Below are positions 1-8,303 of a stretch of 35,199 nucleotides of DNA, one piece after another. This stretch comes from Planctomycetota bacterium (GTDB taxonomy: Bacteria > Planctomycetota > UBA1135 > UBA2386). The stretch spans positions 1 through 35,199 of the forward strand of contig JAEUHU010000267.1 of assembly GCA_016793305.1 (NCBI GenBank), read 5' to 3'. Position numbers and translations under genes: made by a program. The notes below the pieces were generated by a model that was given only the letters and a program-made list of their open reading frames with translations, did no database searches and was not told the DNA's origin. Every line of letters starts with the position of its first letter. Positions within the stretch are counted from its first letter, which is position 1.

Positions 1-208
1 GCGGGGCGAGCCGCAACCAGGCTTCGTGGACGAGGGCGGTCGCGGACAGGGTGTGGTTCTGGCGTTCGCGCGCCATCTGCTGCTGGGCGGCGGCGCGCAG
101 CTGGTCGTAGAGCTGGGCGAGCAGGGTCTGCGGGGAAGTTGTGCCGCCTGCGGGTGGGGGCGAGGGTTTGGGGTGTTCGGGTTGGCCGGGCTGGTCGGGG
201 GCGGTCAT
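1..208 (-). CDS. ECF-type RNA polymerase sigma factor, TIGR02999-like (N-terminal part only)
   Basis: Reading leftward from the ATG at 208 gives about 69 residues before the window edge. After a Pro-rich leader of about 22 residues comes LLAQLYDQLRAAAQQQMARE, followed by HTLSATALVHEAWLRL, which is the start of sigma region 2 in the planctomycete/acidobacterial ECF family TIGR02999 (typical form LYxELRRLAxxxLxRE..HTLQxTALVHEAYLRL). It would direct RNA polymerase to a small regulon. The start lies one base after the stop of the upstream kinase gene, so the two are cotranscribed and probably translationally coupled. Family members are commonly encoded beside Ser/Thr kinases with WD40 or TPR tails, as here, which suggests phosphorylation-controlled activity (inference). 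Region 4 is outside the window. Confidence 0.85.
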   Translation of the reverse strand, partial: MTAPDQPGQPEHPKPSPPPAGGTTSPQTLLAQLYDQLRAAAQQQMARERQNHTLSATALVHEAWLRLAP

Positions 209-209
209 G

Positions 210-3200
210 TCACTTCCTGGCTTCGGGGAGCTTGGCGTCAGGGAAGCACTCGAGGAAGACGGCGCGGGCCTGACGTTGCAGCTCGTGGCAGGTCAGGCCG
301 AGCTTGGCGTAGGCGAGGTTGTCGGGGTCGTAGTTGCCGAGGAGTGTCAGGTTCGCCACCGCGGCGTCTCGCTTGCCGAGGCGGCTCTGGGCCATGGTCA
401 AGAAGCTGAGTTCCAGTGGCTCGACGGGGTCGCGGCCAGGTGCCCTGCCGAGTTCCGCCAGCAGCCGTTCGCATTCGGCATCGGCGCCTGCGTGGTAGGC
501 AGCCACGGCGAGATGCAGTTGGATCGTCCCGTCCCCGGGGGCGTCCGCCAAGGCGGCGCGGAGCAACGTGAGGCACTCGGTCTGCTGCTCGGCGGTCGCC
601 TTGTGGCTGCAGATGGCGGCGAGAGTGTCGTGGCTGTCGCGGGCCTTCGCCAGCCGTTCGGCTCGGGCTCGGTGCTTCGCTGTGGCATCCTCGACTTCCT
701 GAGCTCGGCCCTGCTGCATCAGGAACGGCTGGATCGCCGCGAGTCGCTCCGACATGCGCCGCGAGTCCCACAAGGTCACGTCGTCGCCAAAGCTGCACAC
801 CGCGATCGTTCGACCATCCGGGCTGAACGCGCCTTGCAATGCGTCGCCGGCCGCGCGCCCGCGCAGCCGGAGCAGTTCGCGCCCGGTCGTGGTTTCGTAG
901 AGCGAAGGCGTTGCGCGGTCGTCGGCCCAGCAGACCAGGAGTCGGGTGCCGTCAGGGGAGAGGTCGAACTTGCGCTTCCTGCCGAACATCCGGTCTTCCG
1001 GGTGGTCTCCGATCGCTGCCAGCTTGATTCCACAGCGGCGGTCGCCGTTCCTCGCATCGAACACCTGGATGCCGTCGGGCGACCAACTGGCGATGTGGGT
1101 GCCATCCAGCGACCAGATCGGGTCGCGGTGCACGCCTGATGGCAGGCTTGCCACCGAGTTGCCCGTGTCGGTCGCGAACACCTCGACCGTCTCCGCGGTA
1201 GCGACCAGGAACTGCTTGCCATCCGATCGGAAGCGAAGGCTGGTTACGTCGCTCGGTTGGGCCGGAATGCGGCACAGGAGCGTGTCGTCGTCGAGGGACC
1301 GCACCTCGACCGTCCGGTCCTTACCGGACATCACGATCCGTGGGCTGGTCGGGTCGAGATCGGCGCATGCCAGTTCGCCGAGCTCGCTCCGGTTGCCGCT
1401 GACGACGTGGAACAGCTCGAAGTGGTTCTGGGTGCGCAGCAGCAGGTGGGATGGTGAGCCAACGGCGTCCTGGAGATGGGGCCAGTTCGGGGCTCCGTGT
1501 GTGGTCGTGAGGAGACTCTTGCCCGCAGCATCGTGGAAGCCCAGGCTCGGTCCACACGCGAACGCTGCGTCGCCGCACCACGCGGCATAGCCGAGGATGG
1601 GGCCTGGCTGGATCGACCCGGTTGGCTGCGTGGTCGTCAGGTCGTGGATCTGGCACTCGTGTGAGTTGCGGGCGAGCAGATGCTTGCCATCAGGGCTGAA
1701 TGCGATCCCGAACAAATACCCCGGTATTGGCAAGCTGCGTCGCTGCTCCCACGTGTGCTGCAGGTTCCAAAGCCGGCACGTGTGGTCCTCGGCGGCGGTG
1801 GCGAACTGCTGTTCGTCCGCGCGGACCGCGGCGTGGTTGATCGGAGCAGTGTGGCCGAGGAAGAGGGCAATCTCCGTCATCCCATCCCAGAGTCTGGCGG
1901 TTGCATCGATGGCAGCGGTAACAACCCCACGTCCGGATCTGCCAGCGACTGCCCCGACAAACACTGCTTCGCCACGGTGGCCGAGAAGCTCCTCGTGGCC
2001 CATTTCTCCTCCTACAACCACGGGGCCATCGTGGACCGCGGTCGCGTGCAAGAAACTCCCGGACAGGAATGTCCTGCCATGGCCCACATGGTGAGCGCCT
2101 CGACGGGACCCGTCCCGAAGGTCCCAGGATGTGCAGATTGCATCCTCGGTCACCACGTCTACCCACAGGTTGTCAGGGTCACACCACACGAGCTCGATCC
2201 GTCTGCTCGGGACCGTGACTGACTCCAGCCGCGCTCCGGACGCCGCATCCCACAGAATCGGCGCGTAGTTCGTACTCCACGTCACCACCCGCTCCACCCC
2301 CGTAGCGAACAGCACCCGGTCGCGCCGGCTTTCTGCCTCGAGCACGTGCCGCTGCTGCCATGTTCCACACGACCACAGCGAAGTCGGTCCACCGCGCACG
2401 ATGGTGGCGATCTGCTGGCCACCTGGGCTCCAGGCGAAATCGCACTCCGCAAGTTCGCTACCTGCCGCGGCAAGCTTCGCTACCTCGGCCTGGCGCTCGA
2501 CGTCCCAAACCGCAACTTCACCAGCCGCCGTCGCGGTCGCCACCCAACGCCCGTCCGGATGGAACTGCGCCTTCCTGACCGCCGCACCGCCGTGGTACAG
2601 CACGCCACAGGCTTTCCCGGTGCGTGGATCCCAGAGTCGAGCGGTGCCGTCGTCGGATGCGGTCACGAGCCGTTCGCCCTTCTGGTCGTAGGCGACGAAC
2701 CGCACCGGCCCTTCGTGGCCGGCGAGAATGAACTCGCTGCGCTCGCTGGCGGCATCCAGATGGTGCCACTCCCAGTGCCGCAGGTGCTCGGGGCAGGCCT
2801 CGAGGTGCTGGCGCAGGGTTCGCACGTCGTCGTTGGCGAGAGCTGCGTCGGCTACCTGGATGTGGAAGACGTACGCCGCGTACTCTTGCTGCTCGGCAGC
2901 CTGCTGGAGCTTCTGGGCGTCCCGCTGCAGGTCCAGGCCATGTCGATGCTGGGACCACGCGAACATTCCGGCGCCGGCGACAGCGGTCGCCAGCACGGCG
3001 AGCGCTGCTCCGACCATCGCGCGGTTGCGTCCGACGAAACGCCGTACCTGATACACCACGCTCGGCGGCACCGCCTCGACTGCCTCTCCCGTCAGGTGCC
3101 GCTCGACATCCAGCACCAGTTCCTGCGCCGTCGCGTAGCGCCGCGCTCGTTCCTTCTCGAGGCACTTCATGACGATCCAGTCGAGATCGCCGCGCAGCAG

Positions 3201-4223
3201 CGAGCCGAGTTGGCGCCGTTCGACGCGGCGTCGCTCCGCCGTGGTGGCGCCGATCCTGCCGAGCGTCGCGATGCGCGTACTGGGCTTCTGCGGCTCGACC
3301 TCGCGCAGCACGCGATACATCTCCGCCTCGCCCGCCCGGAAGAGCTCGTCGCGCGAGAACGGGGTGGTGCCCGTCAACAACTCGTAGAGCAGCACGCCGA
3401 GGCTGTAGACATCGCTGCGCGTGTCGACGTCGACGCCGCTCAGGTGCGCCTGCTCGGGGCTCATGTAGAGCGGAGTGCCGAGCGTCTGCTTGTGCTCGGT
3501 GAACAGGGTGCGATCGGTCAGCCGGCCCTGCGTGGACTTGGCGATGCCGAAGTCGATGACCTTCGGGATCGGTCTGCCGTCGACGACGGTGACCAGCACG
3601 TTGCTGGGCTTCAGGTCGCGGTGGATGACGCCCTTCTGGTGGGCGTGCTGGACGGCGCGCACGACGTCGGCGAACAGCACGAGGCGTTCGGTGGTGGTGA
3701 GCCGCTCGTGGTCGCAGTAGTCGGTGATGGGTTCGCCCTGCACCAGCTCCATCACGAAGAACGGCCGCCCGCTCGGGGTGCTGCCGCCGTCGAACACGCG
3801 GGCGATGTTCGGATGGTCCATCAGCGCCAGCGCCTGCCGCTCCTGTTCGAAGCGGGCGAGCACCTGCCGGCTGTCCATGCCGGGCTTGACGATCTTCAGC
3901 GCCACGCGGCGGCGGATCGGGGCCTCCTGTTCGGCGGCGTAGACGGTGCCGAAGCCGCCTTCGCCGATCGGCTCGCGCAGCGTGTAGGGGCCGATGCGGG
4001 TGCCGGGGCCTTCGCTGTGGGGCGGGACATCGTCGATGCGGTCGACAGTGCTGCCGAGGTCCGAAGGTGCATTCGGCTGTTGGGCGGCGAGCAGGGTCAG
4101 CACCTCCTGCACGAGTTCGTCGTCGGCACCGTGGCCCTGCAAGAACGCCTCGCGTTCGGCGGCGGGCAGCGGAGCTGCGGCGGCGAACAGGTCCTTCATG
4201 TGTTGCCAGCGTGGGTAGGTCAT
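210..4223 (-). CDS. Membrane Ser/Thr protein kinase with WD40 propeller and TPR-like tail
   Basis: A protein of 1337 residues starting at MTYPRWQHMKDLF. An N-terminal helical segment (about 1-50) precedes the kinase domain (about 78-380): glycine loop GEGGFGTVY at 88-95, VALK lysine K110, HRDLKPSN with catalytic D203, and DFG at 224-226. All catalytic residues are present, so it should be active. A single membrane helix lies at about 403-424, then a coiled stretch and a WD40 propeller from about residue 505 (repeats such as GHEGPV...ARLWDP and GHTAPI...CRLWN). The C-terminal 130 or so residues look TPR-like. The kinase is predicted cytoplasmic and the propeller on the other side of the membrane. 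It follows a paralogous kinase by 43 bases and precedes an ECF sigma gene by one base. An upstream in-frame ATG at 4382 would overlap the previous gene by more than 100 bases and adds low-complexity sequence, so it was not used. Substrate unknown; the sigma factor is the obvious candidate. Confidence 0.92.
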   Translation of the reverse strand: MTYPRWQHMKDLFAAAAPLPAAEREAFLQGHGADDELVQEVLTLLAAQQPNAPSDLGSTVDRIDDVPPHSEGPGTRIGPYTLREPIGEGGFGTVYAAEQEAPIRRRVALKIVKPGMDSRQVLARFEQERQALALMDHPNIARVFDGGSTPSGRPFFVMELVQGEPITDYCDHERLTTTERLVLFADVVRAVQHAHQKGVIHRDLKPSNVLVTVVDGRPIPKVIDFGIAKSTQGRLTDRTLFTEHKQTLGTPLYMSPEQAHLSGVDVDTRSDVYSLGVLLYELLTGTTPFSRDELFRAGEAEMYRVLREVEPQKPSTRIATLGRIGATTAERRRVERRQLGSLLRGDLDWIVMKCLEKERARRYATAQELVLDVERHLTGEAVEAVPPSVVYQVRRFVGRNRAMVGAALAVLATAVAGAGMFAWSQHRHGLDLQRDAQKLQQAAEQQEYAAYVFHIQVADAALANDDVRTLRQHLEACPEHLRHWEWHHLDAASERSEFILAGHEGPVRFVAYDQKGERLVTASDDGTARLWDPRTGKACGVLYHGGAAVRKAQFHPDGRWVATATAAGEVAVWDVERQAEVAKLAAAGSELAECDFAWSPGGQQIATIVRGGPTSLWSCGTWQQRHVLEAESRRDRVLFATGVERVVTWSTNYAPILWDAASGARLESVTVPSRRIELVWCDPDNLWVDVVTEDAICTSWDLRDGSRRGAHHVGHGRTFLSGSFLHATAVHDGPVVVGGEMGHEELLGHRGEAVFVGAVAGRSGRGVVTAAIDATARLWDGMTEIALFLGHTAPINHAAVRADEQQFATAAEDHTCRLWNLQHTWEQRRSLPIPGYLFGIAFSPDGKHLLARNSHECQIHDLTTTQPTGSIQPGPILGYAAWCGDAAFACGPSLGFHDAAGKSLLTTTHGAPNWPHLQDAVGSPSHLLLRTQNHFELFHVVSGNRSELGELACADLDPTSPRIVMSGKDRTVEVRSLDDDTLLCRIPAQPSDVTSLRFRSDGKQFLVATAETVEVFATDTGNSVASLPSGVHRDPIWSLDGTHIASWSPDGIQVFDARNGDRRCGIKLAAIGDHPEDRMFGRKRKFDLSPDGTRLLVCWADDRATPSLYETTTGRELLRLRGRAAGDALQGAFSPDGRTIAVCSFGDDVTLWDSRRMSERLAAIQPFLMQQGRAQEVEDATAKHRARAERLAKARDSHDTLAAICSHKATAEQQTECLTLLRAALADAPGDGTIQLHLAVAAYHAGADAECERLLAELGRAPGRDPVEPLELSFLTMAQSRLGKRDAAVANLTLLGNYDPDNLAYAKLGLTCHELQRQARAVFLECFPDAKLPEARK

Positions 4224-4266
4224 CCTGGTCCGGTGAGCGACGGAGCCGACGGCGGGTAGTGCAGCT

Positions 4267-7200
4267 TCACTTGGCAGCGCGTGGGAAGAGGGGGGGCACG
4301 GTGGCCGCCCGCTGGGCCCACGGCACGGTGTCCCAGACCCGCAGCGCACCGTCGTCATAGCCGCAGACCAGCCGTTCGCCATCGGGGGTGACGAGCAGGG
4401 CGGTCGGTCGGCCTCGGATCTGCGGTTCGGTCAGGGTCAGGAACGGGGTCACCTGGTCGCCGAGCGGCGTCGCTTCGGTCGGCCAGAGCCGGACTGTGCC
4501 GTCGCGCGAGCCGGTGGCGATGCGCGTGCCGTCCGGCGTCCACGCGGCGGCGGTCACGGCGTCGAAGTGGCCGGCCAGCGCGACCACGAGGCCGAGATCG
4601 GCCGTGCGGCGCAGGTGGCAGATGCCGTTCGCACAGCCGACCAGCACGAGGCTGCCGTCCGGGCTGCAGCGCAACGCCGTGAGCGCAGCGGCGCCGATGC
4701 GTTCGGTGTGTGTCACGCTCGGCGAGCCGAGTTCGTAGCGGCGCAGGATGCCCGCGGCGTCACCGAGCAGCACAGTGGGGCCGTGAACGGCGAGCACCGG
4801 GATCCCGCTCGGCCCGGTCGGGATCGGGCAGACTTCTGCAGGCGTGGCGCGGGCCGTCGCGCCCGCGTCGAAGGACCAGTGCAGCACGCGGTCGTCGGCG
4901 ATCGCCGCGGCGCAGGCGCCGGTGTGGTCGAGGGCGAGTGCGCGGCAGGCAAGCAACTCCGCGTGGGCCAGCTCGAGGTCTGGGGAATCCGCTGTCGTAC
5001 GTACAGCGTGACCTTGCGCATCGATGCGGAGCTGGAACCGGCCGTTGCCGCTGCCCGCGGCGACCGCGATGTGTCGGGTGCACGCCTTGTGGTGCGGCAC
5101 ACCCGTGTCCGGCACGAACACCGTGTCGAACGAGCGCGTCACGCTGCGGATCGCCAGGCTCTCCCTGCGGTGTGTGTAGCCGAGGCTCAGCACGGGATCG
5201 GCGGACTTCGGCAGGGCGACCTGTGGTGGGCGGGCTGCGGCGATCAGTAGTTGGCCTGCATCGTCCAGTGTCGCTATCCAGATCCCATTCGGTGAGAACG
5301 CCGTCTCGCTCCTGAATCCGCAGATCGAGGGCGCGAGGCGTTCTCCGGTCTCGATCGCGATGCTGTGGCTGGAGTCGTGCGTCGCGACGACGCGGTGCAT
5401 GGGCTCGGGCACGACGATAGAGCCGTCGGAGAGGCTCTTCACCTCGATAGGGGGAGAGAGTCTCCTTCCACTGGGGAGTTCCACGACGTAGGAGCGCCAC
5501 TCCGGCTGATGGAAGCAGAGCACCGCGTCCCGCCCCACGAACGTGTAGACGTGGAGCATGGAGTCCTCCCATGGCCCCCGATCTGTGTTCGCTGCACTCA
5601 GGTCGACGACGCGCGTTTCGCCAATCGCCCAAGGGCCCAGCGGGCTCAAAGCGACGGATTCCGGCACCACGAGATGCCGGCCGCCTGCCGTGGTCTCCCA
5701 GAGCGAGGTCCGATCGTTGCCGCGGCAAGCGAGCCAACGGCTGTCTGACGAGAACTGCAGCGTGCCGGGGTGTGGTGCATCCGCTGCGAAGACCGCGGCC
5801 CCGTCGATGGTGCGGTGCACCGTGATGCGATGCGAGGCCATGGAAGCGGCTAGGGTGCCGTCGAGGTTGATCGTGGTGGGAGCCAGGGCCCAGTTCGTTC
5901 GCTTGCCTCCCCGCAGATCGATGCGGATCTCCCCATCGAAGGCGATCCAGTCGTCGGCAAAGAAGTCGATCCAGAACCAACCTTCGACGTCGATAGGCAG
6001 GCGCACCTCTTCGAACCAGGAACCACAGCGTACGACCACGAGGTGTTCGTCCCCGGCAACGGCGAGTCGACGGCTGTCGCGGGAGAAGTCCAGCGTGCGG
6101 ATCTCCGGGCCCATCTCTCGTTGCAGATCCGAGGGCTCGAGCCGTCGAATGCCCAGGGGAACCGGGTGTACGTCGTCCTCGATTCGGGTGGAGACAATCA
6201 GCCACTCCAAGCCCCGTAGCGTGGGTTCGCAACCGGCCAGGACCTGGCGCCCCACCGCCGGTTGTGCGGCATTCACGTGCTGCATGGCCGCACTCAGCCG
6301 GGCCGAGTATTCGAGCACCGTCACGCTGCGCTCTCGCGCCGTGAGTTCGGCGCGGATTGTCTCCGCGTGCTCCGCCAGCGACTCGAGAACGACGACGACC
6401 CTGGCATGGTCTCGTTCGTCGGCCCCCACGGGTTGGCTCCCCCAGTCGGTGACGTGCAGGCTCATCGACCCGTCTCCGGCGCCGACCACGCGCTCCATTA
6501 CCTGGACCGCGGTGGCCGCGGCGCTGCGCATCTTCTCTTGCTCCTCCTTGGCGAGCCCCAGAGCCCAGCCGATGCCGACGATCCCCACGACCAGCGTGAG
6601 CACCACCGCAGTGCCCCCAACCACTAATGCCCGATTCCGCCGCACGAACTTGCGCACCCGATAGCCGACACTCGGCGGCACTGCCGTCACCGCCTCGCCG
6701 CGCAGGTAGCTCTCGACATCGGCCGCCAACCCGTCCGCCGTCCCGTACCGCCGCGCCCGATCCTTCTCGAGCGCCTTCATCACCACCCAGTCCAGATCCC
6801 CGCGCAGCGATCCGAACAGCTGCTTCGGATCCCTTCCCCCGAGCGCCCCGCTCGCCGCCCAGCCAGCACCCGCCTTGCTGCTGACACGCACACTCGGCCG
6901 CTCCGGCTCGACCTCGCGCAGCGTGCGCAGCATCTCGCCGAACCCGGCCTCCAGCAGCTTCGCCGCCACGAACGGCGTACTCCCCGTCAGCAGCTCGTAC
7001 AGCAACGCACCCAACGAGTACACATCCGCGCGCGTGTCGACGTCGAGCAGCCCTTCCGCCTGCTCCGGGCTCATGTACTCCAGCGTGCCGATCATCGCCC
7101 GGTGCTCGGTGAACAGCGTGCGCTCGGTCAACCGCCCGGTCACAGCCTTCGCGATCCCGAAGTCGATCACCTTCGCGAGCGGCCGCCCGTCCGCCGTCGC

Positions 7201-7785
7201 GACCAGCACGTTGCGCGGCTTGATGTCGCGGTGCACGACGCCCTTGTGGTGCGCGTGCTGCACCGCCCGGCAGACCTGCACGAACAGCTCGAGCCGCTGC
7301 TGGATCGTCAGCCGTTCGCGGCTCGCGTAGTCGGTGATCGGGATGCCCTTCACCAGCTCCATCACGAAGAACGGTCGCCCGTGCTTCGTCGTCCCGGCAT
7401 CGTAGACCTGCGCGATGTTCGGGTGCTGCATCAGCGCCAGCGCCTGCCGTTCCTGCTCGAAGCGGGCCAACACCTGCGCGCTGTCCATGCCCGCCTTCAG
7501 CACCTTCAGCGCGACGCGGCGCTGCACCGGCGCGCGCTGCTCGGCCATCCACACCGTGCCGAACCCACCTTCGCCGAGGTTCTCGAGCAGCTTGTAGGGA
7601 CCGATCGTGTCGCCGGGCTGTTCGTCGACCGGTTCGTGGGCCTTGAGCAGGGCGATCACTTCGACGATCGTCGCGTCGCCGACCCCGCGTTCCTTCAGGA
7701 ACGACTCCCGCTCGCCGGCCGGGATCGGTGCGGCGGCGGCGAACAGGTCCTTGAGACGATCCCACCGTGGGTCGGGCTGTGGCAT
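4267..7785 (-). CDS. Membrane Ser/Thr protein kinase with C-terminal WD40 propeller (paralogue)
   Basis: A protein of 1172 residues starting at MPQPDPRWDRLKDLF. The N-terminal segment closely matches that of the downstream kinase (DLFAAAAPIPAGERESFL against DLFAAAAPLPAAEREAFL). The kinase domain (about 62-365) has GEGGFGTVW at 71-79, K94, HRDIKPRN with D187 and N192, and DFG at 208-210, so it is catalytically intact. A membrane helix lies at about 387-409. The rest is a divergent beta-propeller; the clearest repeats are near the C-terminus (TPDGTRIATGSRDGTVRLW and TPDGERLVCGYDDGALRVW). The ATG at 7785 is preceded by AAGGA and sits at the conserved N-terminal motif; a longer frame to 7992 would run through a terminator hairpin and was rejected. 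It is the first gene of the kinase-kinase-sigma unit. The ligand sensed by the propeller cannot be read from the sequence. Confidence 0.92.
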   Translation of the reverse strand: MPQPDPRWDRLKDLFAAAAPIPAGERESFLKERGVGDATIVEVIALLKAHEPVDEQPGDTIGPYKLLENLGEGGFGTVWMAEQRAPVQRRVALKVLKAGMDSAQVLARFEQERQALALMQHPNIAQVYDAGTTKHGRPFFVMELVKGIPITDYASRERLTIQQRLELFVQVCRAVQHAHHKGVVHRDIKPRNVLVATADGRPLAKVIDFGIAKAVTGRLTERTLFTEHRAMIGTLEYMSPEQAEGLLDVDTRADVYSLGALLYELLTGSTPFVAAKLLEAGFGEMLRTLREVEPERPSVRVSSKAGAGWAASGALGGRDPKQLFGSLRGDLDWVVMKALEKDRARRYGTADGLAADVESYLRGEAVTAVPPSVGYRVRKFVRRNRALVVGGTAVVLTLVVGIVGIGWALGLAKEEQEKMRSAAATAVQVMERVVGAGDGSMSLHVTDWGSQPVGADERDHARVVVVLESLAEHAETIRAELTARERSVTVLEYSARLSAAMQHVNAAQPAVGRQVLAGCEPTLRGLEWLIVSTRIEDDVHPVPLGIRRLEPSDLQREMGPEIRTLDFSRDSRRLAVAGDEHLVVVRCGSWFEEVRLPIDVEGWFWIDFFADDWIAFDGEIRIDLRGGKRTNWALAPTTINLDGTLAASMASHRITVHRTIDGAAVFAADAPHPGTLQFSSDSRWLACRGNDRTSLWETTAGGRHLVVPESVALSPLGPWAIGETRVVDLSAANTDRGPWEDSMLHVYTFVGRDAVLCFHQPEWRSYVVELPSGRRLSPPIEVKSLSDGSIVVPEPMHRVVATHDSSHSIAIETGERLAPSICGFRSETAFSPNGIWIATLDDAGQLLIAAARPPQVALPKSADPVLSLGYTHRRESLAIRSVTRSFDTVFVPDTGVPHHKACTRHIAVAAGSGNGRFQLRIDAQGHAVRTTADSPDLELAHAELLACRALALDHTGACAAAIADDRVLHWSFDAGATARATPAEVCPIPTGPSGIPVLAVHGPTVLLGDAAGILRRYELGSPSVTHTERIGAAALTALRCSPDGSLVLVGCANGICHLRRTADLGLVVALAGHFDAVTAAAWTPDGTRIATGSRDGTVRLWPTEATPLGDQVTPFLTLTEPQIRGRPTALLVTPDGERLVCGYDDGALRVWDTVPWAQRAATVPPLFPRAAK

Positions 7786-8303
7786 GGTCCTTCGAGCGAC
7801 GAGCGGGCGAGGGAGGGGCAGCCTACCGAAGGACGATCGCGAACGGAGGAGCGGCTGCGCTTGGCAAGGCGCGAGCGGCGCACCCCGAAGGCGCGATCGA
7901 GAGGGCGATCGCGGTGTGGGTCGTCGGCGAGCTGCGCCGGTCGTCACCTGCCGGGGAAAAAAAGCGGGCTCCGGCGAGGCACCACCCCACACCGGAGCCC
8001 ATCCCTGCCACTGGGCCCACGCCCAGCTCGTACTTTTCCACCGATGGAGAAGTGCACGCTCCGTGCCGTGCGGAGTGCGGGGCGTGGGGCGCGCCCAAAT
8101 CTTCCGGCCGATCGTGCAGGCCTGGTTCGGAACTCTCTGTAAGGCAGGCTTCTACGAACTTGGCCATCAGGCAGTCTGCGGCCGGGGGAGCGATCGGATC
8201 AGCTCCAGGGTTCGCGGTCGCGGGCCGACCTGGCGGCGGATCGACGCCGCGCGTCGGCGGTCCGACGGCAGACCGGCGGCCGGTCGTCGCCGCGCCTCTT
8301 GGT
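7786..8303. other. Non-coding stretch between the kinase operon and the lectin-like gene
   Basis: This 518-base stretch has no convincing gene. On the minus strand it holds about 300 bases of 3' region of the lectin-like gene, ending in an intrinsic terminator, and then about 170 bases that should contain the promoter of the kinase operon. I could not pick out confident -35/-10 boxes. An open frame crosses it on the minus strand (8347 to 7823), but it reads through the terminator and has no recognisable domain. Confidence 0.6.
7957..8000 (-). terminator. Rho-independent terminator downstream of the lectin-like gene
   Basis: On the minus strand a perfect 9-bp stem GGGCTCCGG/CCGGAGCCC (8000-7992 with 7974-7966) encloses a 17-base loop and is followed after two bases by seven T residues (7963-7957). 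There is no U-tract on the plus strand, so it acts on leftward transcription arriving from the gene ending at 8304. It separates that transcript from the kinase operon starting at 7785. Confidence 0.75.

Noticed and set aside
2346..4259. A 637-codon open frame on the plus strand
   Set aside because: It is antisense to the kinase domain of the 210-4223 gene; long antisense frames are expected in very GC-rich DNA, and its translation has no domain.
7786..7956. Search for a promoter of the kinase operon
   Set aside because: A TTGCCA-like -35 box can be found, but there is no plausible -10 box at the right spacing.
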